From an uncultured Ferrimonas sp. (GTDB lineage Bacteria > Pseudomonadota > Gammaproteobacteria > Enterobacterales > Shewanellaceae), in assembly GCF_947489035.1 (NCBI RefSeq), contig NZ_CANLCI010000019.1, forward strand, positions 1 to 64,000: 64,000 nt of DNA, given 5' to 3'. The stretch's first letter is position 1. Each line of letters opens with the position of its first letter. Below, in pieces: positions 34,676 through 44,977 of the stretch. The notes beneath the pieces were generated by a model. That model was given only the letters and a program-made list of their open reading frames with translations, was not told the DNA's origin and ran no database searches. The translations under genes and the position numbers were made by a program.

Positions 34676-35632
34676 TCAGTTCACTCGATTCTGGCACCGA
34701 TCCGCCAGAAAGGCGCGCACATTGGCCACCGCAATCGCCAACAGATTTTGCCGTGCTTCCAGTGTCGCCCAAGCGTTATGCGGGGTAATGCTGCAATTGG
34801 GGGCGGTTAACAGTGGGTTATCGGCGCTCGGCGGTTCGGTCGACAACACATCCAGTCCGGCGGCGGCAATCACCCCATCTTGCAGTGCTTGCGCCAGATC
34901 GGCTTCATTAATTAAACCGCCACGGGCGGTGTTGATCAGCATTGCGCTCGGCTGCATGGTCGCCAGCAACCGCGCATCCACAAACTGGCTGTTGTGCTCG
35001 GTTTGCGGGCAGTGCAGACTGACCACATCCGCTTGGGCAAACAGCTGCGCTTGGGTTACCCAACGGTAACCCTCAGGCAGATCGTCACGGCGCTGACGGC
35101 TGGTGACCAACACCGGCATATTAAAGCCCCGCGCCATGCGGGCGGCGGCTTGGCCGATGGCGCCAAAGCCCACCACCCCAAAGGTTTTCCCCGCCAGCGC
35201 CATTAATGGCGCATTCCAAAAACAAAACTGTTCGCTGGCAAGCCACTGCCCTTGACGAACCGCTTGCTGATGCGGCCCCACTTGACTGGCAAAGTGCAGC
35301 AGATGGGCAATGGCCATCTGCGCCACCGATTCCGGCCCATAAGCGGGAATGTTGGTGACCACAATGCCACGCTGGGCGGCGGCAGCCACATCAACCACAT
35401 TAACGCCGGTCGCCAACACGCCGATGTACTGCAGCCGTGGCAACTGCGCCAACAGCGCCGCATCCAACACCACTTTATTGGTGAGCACGACGGTGGCGTC
35501 TTGGGCTCTGGCCACCACCTCATCCGCACGGCTGTTGTCGTACACGGTCAATGATCCCAACTGCGCTAAGGGCGCCCAGCTTAAGTCGCCGGGATTCAAA
35601 CTGTAGCCATCTAACACCACCAGGCTGGTCAT
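34676..35632 (-). CDS. NAD-dependent D-2-hydroxyacid dehydrogenase
   Basis: This 318-residue cytosolic dehydrogenase has the Rossmann motif GVVGFGAIGQAAARMA (about 147-162). It also has the substrate-binding block NTARGGLINEADLAQAL with its arginine, and a catalytic histidine in ITPHNAW with upstream glutamate. It most resembles hydroxypyruvate/glyoxylate reductases (HprA-like glycerate dehydrogenases), but the substrate cannot be fixed from sequence. The ATG at 35632 lies six bases after GGAG; a TTG four codons upstream overlaps that site. A terminator separates it from djlA upstream, so it is monocistronic. Confidence 0.9.
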   Translation of the reverse strand: MTSLVVLDGYSLNPGDLSWAPLAQLGSLTVYDNSRADEVVARAQDATVVLTNKVVLDAALLAQLPRLQYIGVLATGVNVVDVAAAAQRGIVVTNIPAYGPESVAQMAIAHLLHFASQVGPHQQAVRQGQWLASEQFCFWNAPLMALAGKTFGVVGFGAIGQAAARMARGFNMPVLVTSRQRRDDLPEGYRWVTQAQLFAQADVVSLHCPQTEHNSQFVDARLLATMQPSAMLINTARGGLINEADLAQALQDGVIAAAGLDVLSTEPPSADNPLLTAPNCSITPHNAWATLEARQNLLAIAVANVRAFLADRCQNRVN

Positions 35633-35664
35633 GATCTGCTCCAAATTCAGAGGGACGGGTTAAA

Positions 35665-35697
35665 CAATAAGGCCAGCGTTACAACGCTGGCCTTGAA
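35665..35697 (-). terminator. Terminator of the amgK-murU-djlA unit
   Basis: Minus strand AAGGCCAGCG, loop TTGTAA, CGCTGGCCTT followed by ATTGTTT. Confidence 0.8.
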
Positions 35698-35723
35698 AGA
35701 TAAAAACACCACCACACTGGGGA

Positions 35724-36461
35724 TTATTCGCCTTTTTGGGCGCGCACGTATTCCCAGGCGGCTTGGATCTGTTGGCTTTTCTCTTGCGCCACCTTGGCCA
35801 TCTCTGGCGGCAACCCTTGGCTGGCCAGTTTGTCTGGGTGGTGCTGCGACATCAACTTACGGTAAGCGCGCTTAATGCTTCGCAATTCGTCTTGCTCGCT
35901 GACCCCAAGGATCTGACAGGCATCGGCCATGTTCATCCCCGCCTGCTGACCGTGTTGGCCGCCTTTGTGGCGCGCCAACATCTGTTCCAGTTGCGCTCGG
36001 TCAAAGCCCAGCTCAACGGCGATCATCTCCAGCAAACGCAGCTCTGCGGCTTGCACTTCCCCATCGGCCAAAGCCACTTGGATCTGGATCTCAACGAACA
36101 TCATCGCCAGATCACGGCGAAAGCGCAGCGCCATATTGAGCTGTTTCAGCCGTTGCTGCAGCGGATAATCACTGGCTTTGCCGTCGCGAAAGGCCTGCTG
36201 CGCCATGGTGCGAACTTGACCACTGAGCCCCAGCTGATCCATCAATGCCGAGGCCAACGCGATGTCTTCTTTGGTGACCTGACCGGTGCTTTTTGCCATG
36301 TGTCCCATCACCGCAAAGGTGGTGTGGAAGAATGGATTCGGCCCACGGGAACGGCGTGCATCAATAAAACGGTGGCCCAAATACAGGCCAATTAACGCGC
36401 CAAACCACTTGCCCATCATAAAGCCGATACCGGCGCCGATAAGCTTACCCCAAATGCGCAT
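35724..36461 (-). CDS. djlA: Membrane-anchored DnaJ-like co-chaperone DjlA
   Basis: This 245-residue type III membrane protein stimulates DnaK at the inner membrane. One transmembrane segment is at about 8-30 with the glycine-rich pattern GKLIGAGIGFMMGKWFGALIG. A TerB-like central domain (about 50-165) follows, with the J domain at the C-terminus (about 175-245) containing HHPDK, the HPD motif. The start at 36461 (MRIWGKL) aligns with E. coli DjlA and overlaps the end of murU by 17 bases, so translation is probably coupled. It is the last gene of amgK-murU-djlA. Confidence 0.94.
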   Translation of the reverse strand: MRIWGKLIGAGIGFMMGKWFGALIGLYLGHRFIDARRSRGPNPFFHTTFAVMGHMAKSTGQVTKEDIALASALMDQLGLSGQVRTMAQQAFRDGKASDYPLQQRLKQLNMALRFRRDLAMMFVEIQIQVALADGEVQAAELRLLEMIAVELGFDRAQLEQMLARHKGGQHGQQAGMNMADACQILGVSEQDELRSIKRAYRKLMSQHHPDKLASQGLPPEMAKVAQEKSQQIQAAWEYVRAQKGE

Positions 36462-37116
36462 TAAGCTGTTTCTCCAACTGTTGTAATCGTGCCACGGTGC
36501 CCACATCGCACCATGGTTCATCAATCAATTGGCCGCTAATGCGGCCACGGTTCATGTGCTGTTTTAGTAGCGGCCCCAAAGCGAAGCGACCGGGCTGACA
36601 AGCGGCAAACAGCTGCGGATCCAGCACCGCACAACCGCTGTAGGTGAATCGGTTTTCACCACGGGCGGCCACCACTCCAGCGTGCAGGGCAAAGTCGCCA
36701 TTGGGATTGTGATCCGGATTGGGCACCAACAACAGGTGCGCCAATTGCCCCGCGGGCAGCGCTAAAGTGTGCCACGGGTAAGGGCAGTAGACATCCCCAT
36801 TGAGCAACAAAAACGGCTCGGCTCCCAATAACGACAACGCCTTATGAATGCCGCCACCGGTTTCCAGCACTTGGCCGCGTTCGTCACTGTAGCGAATAGA
36901 CAGCCCCCAGCGGCTGCCGTTCCCCAGAGTGGCCGCTAATTGCTCGCCTAAATGCCCCTGATTGATCACCACTTCGGTTATCCCCGCCGCGGCCAGGTTT
37001 TCCAAGTGATGCACAATCAGTGGCTTACCCTGCAATGGGATCAACGGCTTAGGGGTAGTGTCAGTCAACGGGCGCATCCGTTCGCCCCGTCCAGCGGCTA
37101 AGATCATCGCTTTCAT
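36445..37116 (-). CDS. murU: N-acetylmuramate-1-phosphate uridylyltransferase
   Basis: This 223-residue nucleotidyltransferase makes UDP-MurNAc from MurNAc-1-phosphate in cell-wall recycling. The signature LAAGRGERMRPLT (about 6-18), with PKPL just after, is typical of sugar nucleotidyltransferases. So are LETGGG and LLLNGDV. MurU rather than a glucose- or mannose-specific enzyme is favoured by its 4-base overlap with amgK, which supplies the substrate. Together they form the recycling bypass known from Pseudomonas. djlA overlaps its 3' end. Confidence 0.9.
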   Translation of the reverse strand: MKAMILAAGRGERMRPLTDTTPKPLIPLQGKPLIVHHLENLAAAGITEVVINQGHLGEQLAATLGNGSRWGLSIRYSDERGQVLETGGGIHKALSLLGAEPFLLLNGDVYCPYPWHTLALPAGQLAHLLLVPNPDHNPNGDFALHAGVVAARGENRFTYSGCAVLDPQLFAACQPGRFALGPLLKQHMNRGRISGQLIDEPWCDVGTVARLQQLEKQLNAHLG

Positions 37117-38108
37117 GGCTGCGCCTGCGCTAAGCGTGGCTTGGCCTCGGCCGCTAACCAGTTGGCCAAGTCAAGGGTGTCTGGGTGGCGTTGCCCCACG
37201 CTGATCAGGTAATCCAACACCCGGGGCAGATCCGCCAGGTAGCCCGATTTGCCATCACGATGGTGCAAACGGGCAAAGATCCCCGCGGCCTTGAGATGAC
37301 GTTGCATCCCCATCAGATCAAACCAGCGACCAAACTGCTCGGCCGAAACGTTGGGCGACAACAACTGCGCCTGCACCAACGCCGCTCGGTGCTCCGCCAG
37401 CAGCGGTTGCAGCTGCGCTTCGTCTAAGTGCAGGTAACAGTCTCGCAGCAGCGACACCGGATCGTAACTGATGGGGCCAATCACCGCACCTTGGTAGTCA
37501 ATCAGCGCCAGCTCTTGTGCCACCACCATCAAGTTACGGCTGTGAAAATCCCGATGCACCGCAACTTGCGGCTGCGCTAACGCACTGGCGACTAAGGCAT
37601 CGCAACTGGCTTGCCAGCATGCGGGCAGCGGCAATTTAAGGTGCGTTTGCAACAACCATTGCGGGAAGATCGTCAACTCGGTACGCAACATCTGGGCGCT
37701 GTAAGCGGGCAACGGCCCCTGCTCGGTCGCGCTCACCTGCGCCAAAGTTGGCAGCATCGCCAACGCCTGTCGGTACCACGATTGCGGCCGAGGCTCGATC
37801 AATCGTTGGTACAGGTGGGTGTCGCCCAGATCCGACAAACACAAAAAGCCCTGTTCCAGATCCTGCGCCAGCAACTGCGGTACCGGCAGCCCCGCCGCTG
37901 TCAGTGCCTGGGTCATGGCCACAAAGGGACGGCAATCCTCTTGCTGCGGCGGGGCATCCATGGCGATTTCGCTGCGGCCATTACGCTGGTAGCGAAAATA
38001 ACGGCGAAAGCTGGCATCGGCAAAAATCGGCTGTGGCGGCGCGAACGATTGTTGCCAATTCTGCTCTAACCAACGGTGCAAACTTTGCGCTCTAAGGTCT
38101 GCCGTCAT
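37113..38108 (-). CDS. amgK: Anomeric MurNAc/GlcNAc kinase AmgK
   Basis: This 331-residue aminoglycoside-phosphotransferase-like kinase phosphorylates MurNAc at the anomeric position for wall recycling. The catalytic loop VHRDFHSRNLMV (with Asp) and the metal-binding LIDYQGAVIGPISYDPVSLL are clear. Length fits AmgK (about 340). It is first in amgK-murU-djlA and divergent from lptD, an arrangement common in gammaproteobacteria and consistent with an envelope theme. It overlaps murU by four bases. Confidence 0.92.
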   Translation of the reverse strand: MTADLRAQSLHRWLEQNWQQSFAPPQPIFADASFRRYFRYQRNGRSEIAMDAPPQQEDCRPFVAMTQALTAAGLPVPQLLAQDLEQGFLCLSDLGDTHLYQRLIEPRPQSWYRQALAMLPTLAQVSATEQGPLPAYSAQMLRTELTIFPQWLLQTHLKLPLPACWQASCDALVASALAQPQVAVHRDFHSRNLMVVAQELALIDYQGAVIGPISYDPVSLLRDCYLHLDEAQLQPLLAEHRAALVQAQLLSPNVSAEQFGRWFDLMGMQRHLKAAGIFARLHHRDGKSGYLADLPRVLDYLISVGQRHPDTLDLANWLAAEAKPRLAQAQP

Positions 38109-38164
38109 CCGGCCCCCTAACGTAGTAGAATCGTTAAAATTGCTTTATCATACCGGAGTTTTTG

Positions 38165-38198
38165 TGCTGACAAAGACGCCGGTGTGGAATTGTCAGCA
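38165..38198. promoter_or_regulatory. Inverted repeat in the amgK-lptD divergent promoter region
   Basis: TGCTGACAA (38165-38173) and TTGTCAGCA (38190-38198) are a perfect 9-base inverted repeat 16 bases apart. They could be an operator or a leader hairpin for lptD. I did not find a convincing sigma-E promoter in this gap. Confidence 0.4.
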
Positions 38199-38273
38199 AA
38201 ACCTTCATAGGCTCAGTATTTGCCCGCCCATGGACGGTTATCGCTTACCGATGTTTGATTATTTTGGGACCTC

Positions 38274-40547
38274 ATGCGTTTTTCCCTGATCTTAGCTATT
38301 AGCTGTATCCCTTTTGCCTCGTGGGCAACCACCATTGAGCAGAGCCAGTGCATCGCCCCGATCCCAGCAGGGATCGCCTCTGAACAGCCGCATCAAGGCG
38401 ATAGCAACGATCCTGCCATTCGGGTGAATGCCGATCGCAGCCAAGCGGTGGCCGGCGACAGCGCCACCTTTACCGGTAAAGTCGAGCTGCTCCAAGGTGC
38501 CCGTCGGATCCGCACCGAAAACGCCGGTGTGAATCAGCAAGATCGCACCTTTTCAGCCAGCGGTGGCCTGATCTATGAAGATCCCGACGTTACCATTAGC
38601 GCGCAAACCCTTAACGCCGATGTGGACGCCAACCAAGCGGAGCTCAGCCAAGCACGCTATTGGTTGAATGGCCAACAGGTGCATGGCACCGCGCAGTTGT
38701 TAGAGATCCAGCAAAACAACGACATCGAATTAACCAATGCCACCTTCACGACCTGTGCCGAAGCAGAACCGGCATGGGAGCTTGAAGCGGAGTCGATCAC
38801 TCTCGACAGCGCCACCGAATGGGGCGAGATCTGGCATGCCAAGGTCAATATGTTTGGGGTGCCGGTGTTCTACGTGCCGTACATGACCGTGCCGGTCACC
38901 GACAAACGCAAAAGCGGCTTTTTATTCCCAAGCCTGAGCTCCAGCTCAAAAAATGGCATCGACGTCAGCGTGCCCTACTACTGGAACATCGCGCCGAACT
39001 TGGACGCGACCTTAACCACCCAGTACATGAGCAAGCGCGGCACCTTCTTCAGCGGCATTGGTCGCTACCTGCAGCCGTGGGGCGCAGGACAGGTGAATTT
39101 AGAGTACATCGGCAACGATCGCCTGACCGCCAACAACGACGAACGTTACCTGTTTCATATTGAGCACGCGGGGCGCTTAGACGAAAACTGGCGCCTGTAC
39201 GCCGACTATACCCACATCAGTGACGACAACTACTTCACCGATCTGGACAGCAGCGTCAACGATGCCACCGATAACCAGATCAGCCGTGAAGGGGAAGTGT
39301 CCTACTTCAACGACAACTGGAACATGGCGCTGAAGGTGCAAGACATCGAAGTGCTCGGTGACGTAGAGCGGCCCTTTCAGGTGATGCCCAGCCTGAATTT
39401 TAACTACTACCAATACGATTTAGCTGCGGGATTGAAGTTTGATTTCAACACTGAACTGACCAACTTCGCCCATCGCGACGATGAACACCTCACCGCCACC
39501 CGCTGGCACTTTGAGCCCACGTTAACCCTGCCCTACCAAACCCCGGAAGGGGGCGTAACGGCGGAAGTGAAGCTGATGCAGACCTTCTATCAGCAGGACG
39601 ATCCTAGCGATGTGCTCGACAGTGCCGTCAGCCGTACCCTGCCGCAACTGCGCTTGCATGGGCAGGTCAACTTTGAGCGCGATTTCAGCCTTGGTGGCAA
39701 CCGCTACCTGCAAACCCTAGAGCCGCAGATCCAGTACCTGTACGTGCCCTACGAGGATCAGTCCGACATCGGTTTGTACGACACCGCCCTGCTGCAAGAA
39801 GATTACCTCGGTTTGTTCCGCGACCGTCGCTTCAGTGGCTTGGATCGGATCTCCGACGCCAACCAGCTGACCGTCGGCCTCTCAAGCCGCATTCTCGATA
39901 ACGGTTTGCACGAAACCGCCGAGCTGTCCATTGGCCAAATTTTTTACTTCCAAGACGCCGAGCTGACCCTAAACAACAGCAACGAACGTCGCACTCAGTC
40001 CAGCTCCGCCTTGGCGGTGGAAGGCCAATGGCAGATCAACAAACGCTGGTACACCGAAGCTTCGCTGCAATTTGATAGCCAAAGCGGCGACACCAACAAA
40101 AGTGAACTGTTGCTCAATTATCAGGTCGATGACAATAGGCTGGTGCAGTTGTCTCACCGCTATGTGCCGGATCTGGGCACCGACGAGAACGGTCGCAGCA
40201 TCGACATCAGTCAAACCGGCATGCGCGCCACGTGGCCCGTTGCCAAAGACATCTACTTTGTCGGTAACTACTACTACGACACCAACTTAAGTCGGTCGAT
40301 TGAAACCTACGCAGGCTTGCAGTACGAGTCCTGTTGTTGGGCGATTCAGCTGGCCTACTACCGCGAGTTGAACACCAACTACGAAGGCGAAGACTTCACC
40401 ACCATCAGCCAATCCAATGAGTTTGATAGTGGCATTCGCCTTAACTTCGTCTTAAAAGGCCTGGGCTCAACCGGCCCGCTGGGCGTTAAGGCGATGCGTG
40501 ACGAAGGTCAGTTCAATTTCCGCAAGCCGTACTACTTACGCAACTGA
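38274..40547 (+). CDS. lptD: LPS-assembly outer membrane protein LptD
   Basis: This 757-residue outer membrane barrel inserts lipopolysaccharide into the outer leaflet together with LptE. A signal peptide (about 1-18, ending ASWA) precedes an N-terminal jellyroll of LptA type (about 45-190), followed by a large barrel. The four cysteines of the LptD disulfide scheme are present: Cys26, Cys161 and the adjacent pair Cys687-Cys688. The C-terminal segment ends in aromatic and charged residues typical of this protein. It heads the lptD-surA-pdxA-rsmA-apaG-apaH operon, where SurA helps fold this same barrel. Confidence 0.97.
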   Translation: MRFSLILAISCIPFASWATTIEQSQCIAPIPAGIASEQPHQGDSNDPAIRVNADRSQAVAGDSATFTGKVELLQGARRIRTENAGVNQQDRTFSASGGLIYEDPDVTISAQTLNADVDANQAELSQARYWLNGQQVHGTAQLLEIQQNNDIELTNATFTTCAEAEPAWELEAESITLDSATEWGEIWHAKVNMFGVPVFYVPYMTVPVTDKRKSGFLFPSLSSSSKNGIDVSVPYYWNIAPNLDATLTTQYMSKRGTFFSGIGRYLQPWGAGQVNLEYIGNDRLTANNDERYLFHIEHAGRLDENWRLYADYTHISDDNYFTDLDSSVNDATDNQISREGEVSYFNDNWNMALKVQDIEVLGDVERPFQVMPSLNFNYYQYDLAAGLKFDFNTELTNFAHRDDEHLTATRWHFEPTLTLPYQTPEGGVTAEVKLMQTFYQQDDPSDVLDSAVSRTLPQLRLHGQVNFERDFSLGGNRYLQTLEPQIQYLYVPYEDQSDIGLYDTALLQEDYLGLFRDRRFSGLDRISDANQLTVGLSSRILDNGLHETAELSIGQIFYFQDAELTLNNSNERRTQSSSALAVEGQWQINKRWYTEASLQFDSQSGDTNKSELLLNYQVDDNRLVQLSHRYVPDLGTDENGRSIDISQTGMRATWPVAKDIYFVGNYYYDTNLSRSIETYAGLQYESCCWAIQLAYYRELNTNYEGEDFTTISQSNEFDSGIRLNFVLKGLGSTGPLGVKAMRDEGQFNFRKPYYLRN

Positions 40548-40614
40548 TAACAAAGACGTGATAAAGTGCAACCCGCAGCGACCACGCTGACTATTGCCAG
40601 GATGGAAAACAATA

Positions 40615-41886
40615 ATGAGAGTTCGTAATACCTTACTTGCTGCTGTACTCGTGCCAATGCTGGCTTGGGCGGCACCACAGCCACTGGATAGCGTTGCCGT
40701 ATTGGTGAACGATGGCATCATTCTGGATAGTGAAATCCAAGAGCGACTGCAGTCCGTGAAACTCAAAGCCATCCAAGCGGGGCAAAAGTTGCCGTCGGAG
40801 CAAGCGCTGCGTACTCAGGTAATCGAACGCTTAATCAGCGAGTCACTGCAACTGCAAATGGCCGAGCGCATGGGGCTGGTGATCAGCGATACCCAGCTGG
40901 ATCAAACCCTGACCAACATGGCCGCAGAACAGAAACAGAACCTCGACCAATTCCGTGCCAGCGTTGAAGCAAAGGGCGGCAACTACGCCGCTTATCGCGA
41001 ACAGATCCGCCACGAAATCACCATCGGTCAGGTGCAGCGCATTCAAGTGCAGCGCCGGATCCAAGTGTCGCCTCAAGAGATTGACACCCTGGTTAAGCTG
41101 ATCAAAGAACAGGGGCTGCAAACCGCCGAGTTCCACGTTGGTCACATCTTGGTGGACTTCGCCAACGATGAAAACGGCGCTCGTGAGCGTGCCGAAAAAG
41201 TCATGAAACTGCTGAACAACGGCGCCGACTTTAAAAACACCGCCTTAGCGGCGTCCTCGGGCCCGAAAGCACTGGAAGGTGGCGACTGGGGCTTTATGAA
41301 CGTCAACGCCATGCCGACCCTGTTTGCTGAAGTAGTAACCGATGCCAAAGCCGGTGACATCATCGGCCCGATCAAAGGCAGCGCCGGTTTCCACATCGTT
41401 AAAGTCTTTGAAACCCGTGGCATTCAAACCAAAGAAGTGGCCGAGCTGAGCTCACGCCATATCCTACTGAAGCCATCGCCGATCCTAAGCGAAGACATGG
41501 CGCAGCAGATGCTAACCGACTTTTTGGCGCAAGTTGCCGCGGGCGAAGCCGACTTTGCTGATCTGGCCGAACAACATTCTGACGATCCCGGCTCCGCCGC
41601 TCGCGGTGGCAATCTGGGCTGGGCCGATCCCAACATGTACGTACCGGCGTTCCGCGATACCCTTAATCGCCTGAAGCCTGGTGAGTTCTCTAAGCCGTTT
41701 CGTTCTAGCCACGGCTGGCACGTTGTGCAGCTACTCGAAAAGCGCACCACCGATGCCACCGCCAGCGTCAACAGCGATCGCGCTTACCAGCTGCTGTTCC
41801 GTCGTAAATTCGCCGAACAAGCACAGAGCTGGCAGAACGAGATGCGCTCTAACGCGTACATCGAAGTGCTTAACAACAACTCATGA
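40615..41886 (+). CDS. surA: Periplasmic chaperone and prolyl isomerase SurA
   Basis: This 423-residue periplasmic protein helps fold outer membrane barrels. A signal peptide [19 protein letters not shown] precedes the N-terminal chaperone domain (about 20-165). Two parvulin domains follow (about 175-275 and 285-385; each with the GGDWGF or GGNLGW type strand), then a C-terminal helix. Length is near E. coli SurA (428). I choose the ATG at 40615, nine bases after GGA; a TTG seven codons earlier would extend the signal without support. It lies 67 bases after lptD and overlaps pdxA by four bases. Confidence 0.96.
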   Translation: MRVRNTLLAAVLVPMLAWAAPQPLDSVAVLVNDGIILDSEIQERLQSVKLKAIQAGQKLPSEQALRTQVIERLISESLQLQMAERMGLVISDTQLDQTLTNMAAEQKQNLDQFRASVEAKGGNYAAYREQIRHEITIGQVQRIQVQRRIQVSPQEIDTLVKLIKEQGLQTAEFHVGHILVDFANDENGARERAEKVMKLLNNGADFKNTALAASSGPKALEGGDWGFMNVNAMPTLFAEVVTDAKAGDIIGPIKGSAGFHIVKVFETRGIQTKEVAELSSRHILLKPSPILSEDMAQQMLTDFLAQVAAGEADFADLAEQHSDDPGSAARGGNLGWADPNMYVPAFRDTLNRLKPGEFSKPFRSSHGWHVVQLLEKRTTDATASVNSDRAYQLLFRRKFAEQAQSWQNEMRSNAYIEVLNNNS

Positions 41887-42869
41887 GCCTTCGTATTGCG
41901 ATAACCCCAGGTGAACCCGCGGGGATCGGCCCTGATCTTGTGGTGCAAATTGCCCAGCAAGCCTGGCCGGTCGAACTGGTGGTCTGTGCCGATCCAAATC
42001 TGATGACCCAGCGCGCCAAAGCGCTGGGGTTGCCGTTAGCGCTGCAACCTTATCAACCGTCACAGCCAGCTCAGCCCCAAGCCGCAGGTACCTTAACCAT
42101 CGCCCCAACGGCCATGATGCAACCGTGCCAAGCGGGCGTTCTGCACGAAGCCAACAGCGCTTATGTGGTGGAAACCCTGCGCTTTGCCTGTGAACGCAAC
42201 CTCAGTGGTGATTTCGCCGCCGTCGTTACCGGCCCAGTGCATAAAGGGATCATCAACCAAGCGGGCGTGCCTTTTTCTGGCCACACCGAGTACTTTGCCC
42301 AACAGGCCGGTTGCCAAGATGTGGTGATGATGCTCGCCACCGAAGGGTTGCAAGTGGCGCTGGTGACCACCCACATCCCATTGGCGTACGTGGCCAAGGC
42401 CATTACCCCAGCGCGATTGGAAAAAGTGATCCGGATCCTGCATCAGGATCTGCAAAGTAAATTTGGTTGTCAGCAACCAAAAATCCTTGTCTGTGGGCTT
42501 AACCCCCACGCGGGCGAGGGCGGCCACCTAGGCCGAGAAGAGATCGACGTTATCGAGCCTACCCTCGAAACGCTACGCGGCGAAGGAATGTTGCTCACCG
42601 GTCCGCTGCCTGCGGACACCCTGTTTCAACAGAAATACCTCGATAATGCCGACGCGGTCTTAGCGATGTACCATGATCAGGGCTTACCGGTGCTAAAATA
42701 CAAAGGGTTTGGTCAGTCACTGAACATCACACTGGGATTACCCTTTATCCGTACTTCCGTCGACCACGGCACCGCATTGGACTTAGCCGCTACTGGCCAA
42801 GCCGACGCTGGCAGCCTGCGCGTCGCCCTTAGCAAAGCCATTGAGCTAGCGAATAATCAACACCCATGA
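41883..42869 (+). CDS. pdxA: 4-hydroxythreonine-4-phosphate dehydrogenase
   Basis: This 328-residue NAD-dependent, divalent-metal enzyme acts in the DXP-dependent branch of pyridoxal phosphate synthesis. The start [13 protein letters not shown] is diagnostic. Metal-binding histidines lie in [20 protein letters not shown] and [12 protein letters not shown]. The gene overlaps surA and rsmA by four bases each (ATGA type), so translation is tightly coupled through this operon. Confidence 0.97.
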   Translation: MSLRIAITPGEPAGIGPDLVVQIAQQAWPVELVVCADPNLMTQRAKALGLPLALQPYQPSQPAQPQAAGTLTIAPTAMMQPCQAGVLHEANSAYVVETLRFACERNLSGDFAAVVTGPVHKGIINQAGVPFSGHTEYFAQQAGCQDVVMMLATEGLQVALVTTHIPLAYVAKAITPARLEKVIRILHQDLQSKFGCQQPKILVCGLNPHAGEGGHLGREEIDVIEPTLETLRGEGMLLTGPLPADTLFQQKYLDNADAVLAMYHDQGLPVLKYKGFGQSLNITLGLPFIRTSVDHGTALDLAATGQADAGSLRVALSKAIELANNQHP

Positions 42870-43675
42870 GCAACAACATTCATATGGGGCACCGCGCCCG
42901 TAAGCGGTTTGGTCAGAACTTTCTGCACGACATGAACGTCATCGATCGCATCGTTGGCGCCATTGGGCCTGATAACGACCACACCTTGGTTGAAATTGGC
43001 CCAGGTCTGGGTGCCTTAACCCAGCCCGTGGCCGAGCAAGTAGAAACCCTTAATGTGGTCGAGCTTGACCGCGACTTGGCCGAGCGCCTGCGTCATCAGC
43101 CTCGCTGGGGGCAACGCTTGGTGATCCACGAAGGGGATGCACTGAAGTTCGATTTCAATCAGCTGCTGGAGCCGGGCAAAAAGATGAAGGTGTTTGGCAA
43201 CCTGCCATACAACATCTCTACCCCGTTGATGTTCCACCTGTTCGAAACCGTAGACAACGTTGCCAGCATGCACTTTATGCTGCAAAAAGAAGTGGTTGAA
43301 CGCCTGTGTGCTGGCCCAGGCCACAAAAACTATGGCCGCCTAACCGTCATGGCGCAGTACTACTGCGTTACCATGCCGGTACTGGAAGTGCCACCAGGCA
43401 GCTTCACTCCGCCACCAAAGGTTGATTCCGCCGTGGTGCGCTTGTTGCCACACGAAACCAAGCCGTACCCGGCCGACAACGTTCGCACCTTAGAAAAGCT
43501 GGTTGCCAGCGCCTTTGCCATGCGCCGCAAAACCCTGCGCAACAACCTCAAAGGCCAATTGAGCGATGAAGAGTTCGCCGAACTCAACATCGATCCAACC
43601 TTGCGCCCAGAGCGGATCAGCGTGGCGGAATTTGTGGCCATGGCCAACTTCATTAGCCGCCGCAATGCAGCCTAA
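42866..43675 (+). CDS. rsmA: 16S rRNA dimethyladenosine transferase RsmA (KsgA)
   Basis: This 269-residue methyltransferase dimethylates the two adjacent adenosines of the 3' loop of 16S rRNA during small-subunit maturation. It opens [11 protein letters not shown], has the SAM loop [10 protein letters not shown] (about 42-51) and the catalytic NLPYNIS motif. [12 protein letters not shown] is in the C-terminal domain. Length fits the family. It overlaps pdxA by four bases and apaG by eleven. Confidence 0.97.
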   Translation: MSNNIHMGHRARKRFGQNFLHDMNVIDRIVGAIGPDNDHTLVEIGPGLGALTQPVAEQVETLNVVELDRDLAERLRHQPRWGQRLVIHEGDALKFDFNQLLEPGKKMKVFGNLPYNISTPLMFHLFETVDNVASMHFMLQKEVVERLCAGPGHKNYGRLTVMAQYYCVTMPVLEVPPGSFTPPPKVDSAVVRLLPHETKPYPADNVRTLEKLVASAFAMRRKTLRNNLKGQLSDEEFAELNIDPTLRPERISVAEFVAMANFISRRNAA

Positions 43676-44039
43676 TTCGCCCCTGCGAATTACCGTGGCT
43701 TGCCACTATGTGCCGGATCAATCGGATCCGGCGCAGTTACACTTTCTGTTCCAATACCACATCACCATCGACAACATCGGTACCGACACCGTTACCCTAG
43801 AGCGGCGCCACTGGTTTATCTGCGACGCCAACGGCAAGCAGATCGAAGTGGAAGGCAAAGGCGTGGTGGGAGAAACCCCAACACTGGTCCCAGGGCAACA
43901 ATTTCAATACCGCAGCGCGGTGGCGCTGGAAACCCCACTGGGCACCATGCACGGCTATTACACCTTAGCCAGCAGCGAGGGCCCGATAAAAGCCAACATC
44001 GCCCCATTTCAACTTTGTCAGCCCGGGATCCTGCACTGA
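43665..44039 (+). CDS. apaG: ApaG domain protein
   Basis: This 124-residue single-domain beta-sandwich protein contains the ApaG signatures [39 protein letters not shown] and GTMHGYY. Length matches E. coli ApaG (125). The biochemical function is not settled. I start at the ATG at 43665, inside the last codons of rsmA. The open frame runs further upstream through rsmA but that extension is a shadow. It is followed directly by apaH. Confidence 0.93.
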   Translation: MQPNSPLRITVACHYVPDQSDPAQLHFLFQYHITIDNIGTDTVTLERRHWFICDANGKQIEVEGKGVVGETPTLVPGQQFQYRSAVALETPLGTMHGYYTLASSEGPIKANIAPFQLCQPGILH

Positions 44040-44041
44040 TC

Positions 44042-44887
44042 ATGACCCACACCGCGAAGAATCTATTTGTGGGGGATATCCAAGGATGCTTTCACGAACT
44101 GCAACTGCTGTTACAACACCTTGATTTTGATCCACACCACGACACCCTTTGGGTCTGTGGCGACATGATCTCCCGAGGCCCCGATTCCCTGGCCACTTTG
44201 CGCTACATCAAAGCCTTAGGCCGCAGCGCCAAGGTGGTGCTAGGCAATCACGATCTGCACCTATTCTGCGTTGCGGCAGGGCTAAAACGTGGCAGCCCCA
44301 AAGATCGGCAACAGCAATTATTGGCGGCGGACGATCTACCAGAGTTGATTGACTGGCTGCGACAGCAACCGCTGCTGCAACACTGCCCACAGCATAATGT
44401 GGTGATGACCCACGCGGGCATTCCGCCCCAATGGGATCTGGCCACCGCCACGGCGCGCGCCCAACAGGTGCAGCAGATTTTGCGCGGCGACAATTACCTC
44501 GATTTTTGCCAACAGATGTATGGCCACAAGCCCGATCATGATCGATCCGATGCCAACGCCTACCAACGCGCCACCTACACCGTGAATGCGTTAACCCGCA
44601 TGCGTTACCTGACCGTTGATGGCCACCTTGAGTTTGACGACAAAACACCGCCTAGCGCCGATTCGGTTCACGTCCCGTGGTTTGCCTTTACCCCACACCA
44701 AGTACTGCCCCACTGCCGCGTGGTCTTTGGCCATTGGGCTTCATTGCAAGGCCGCACCAGCCACCCGAATGCCATCGCACTGGATACCGGCTGCTGCTGG
44801 GGTGGGCAACTGTGCATCTGGCACGCCGAAGCCGATACACGCTACCTGATCGACGCCGGAGGCCAACAACCGGTGTACAGCCTTTAA
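44042..44887 (+). CDS. apaH: Symmetrical diadenosine tetraphosphate hydrolase
   Basis: This 281-residue metallophosphatase splits Ap4A and related alarmones to two ADP. Metal-binding motifs GDIQGC (about 10-15), GDMISRGPDSL and GNHDLHL are all present, and length equals the family norm. The ATG at 44042 is two bases after the apaG stop; a longer in-frame extension overlaps apaG and is not real. It is the last gene of the lptD operon. No clear terminator follows before the chemoreceptor promoter. Confidence 0.96.
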   Translation: MTHTAKNLFVGDIQGCFHELQLLLQHLDFDPHHDTLWVCGDMISRGPDSLATLRYIKALGRSAKVVLGNHDLHLFCVAAGLKRGSPKDRQQQLLAADDLPELIDWLRQQPLLQHCPQHNVVMTHAGIPPQWDLATATARAQQVQQILRGDNYLDFCQQMYGHKPDHDRSDANAYQRATYTVNALTRMRYLTVDGHLEFDDKTPPSADSVHVPWFAFTPHQVLPHCRVVFGHWASLQGRTSHPNAIALDTGCCWGGQLCIWHAEADTRYLIDAGGQQPVYSL

Positions 44888-44920
44888 GCAAATTAATTGG
44901 CTTCAGCACTGAGAAAACGT

Positions 44921-44947
44921 TAAGAAATTGATACTATCGGCCGATAT
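44921..44947 (+). promoter_or_regulatory. Sigma-28 (FliA) type promoter of the chemoreceptor gene
   Basis: TAAG (44921-44924), 15 bases, GCCGATAT (44940-44947) against the flagellar consensus TAAA-N15-GCCGATAA. The start would be near 44955, about 23 bases before the ATG. Confidence 0.72.
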
Positions 44948-44977
44948 CAATAAGAACAAAATGTGCAGGGAGCACTC

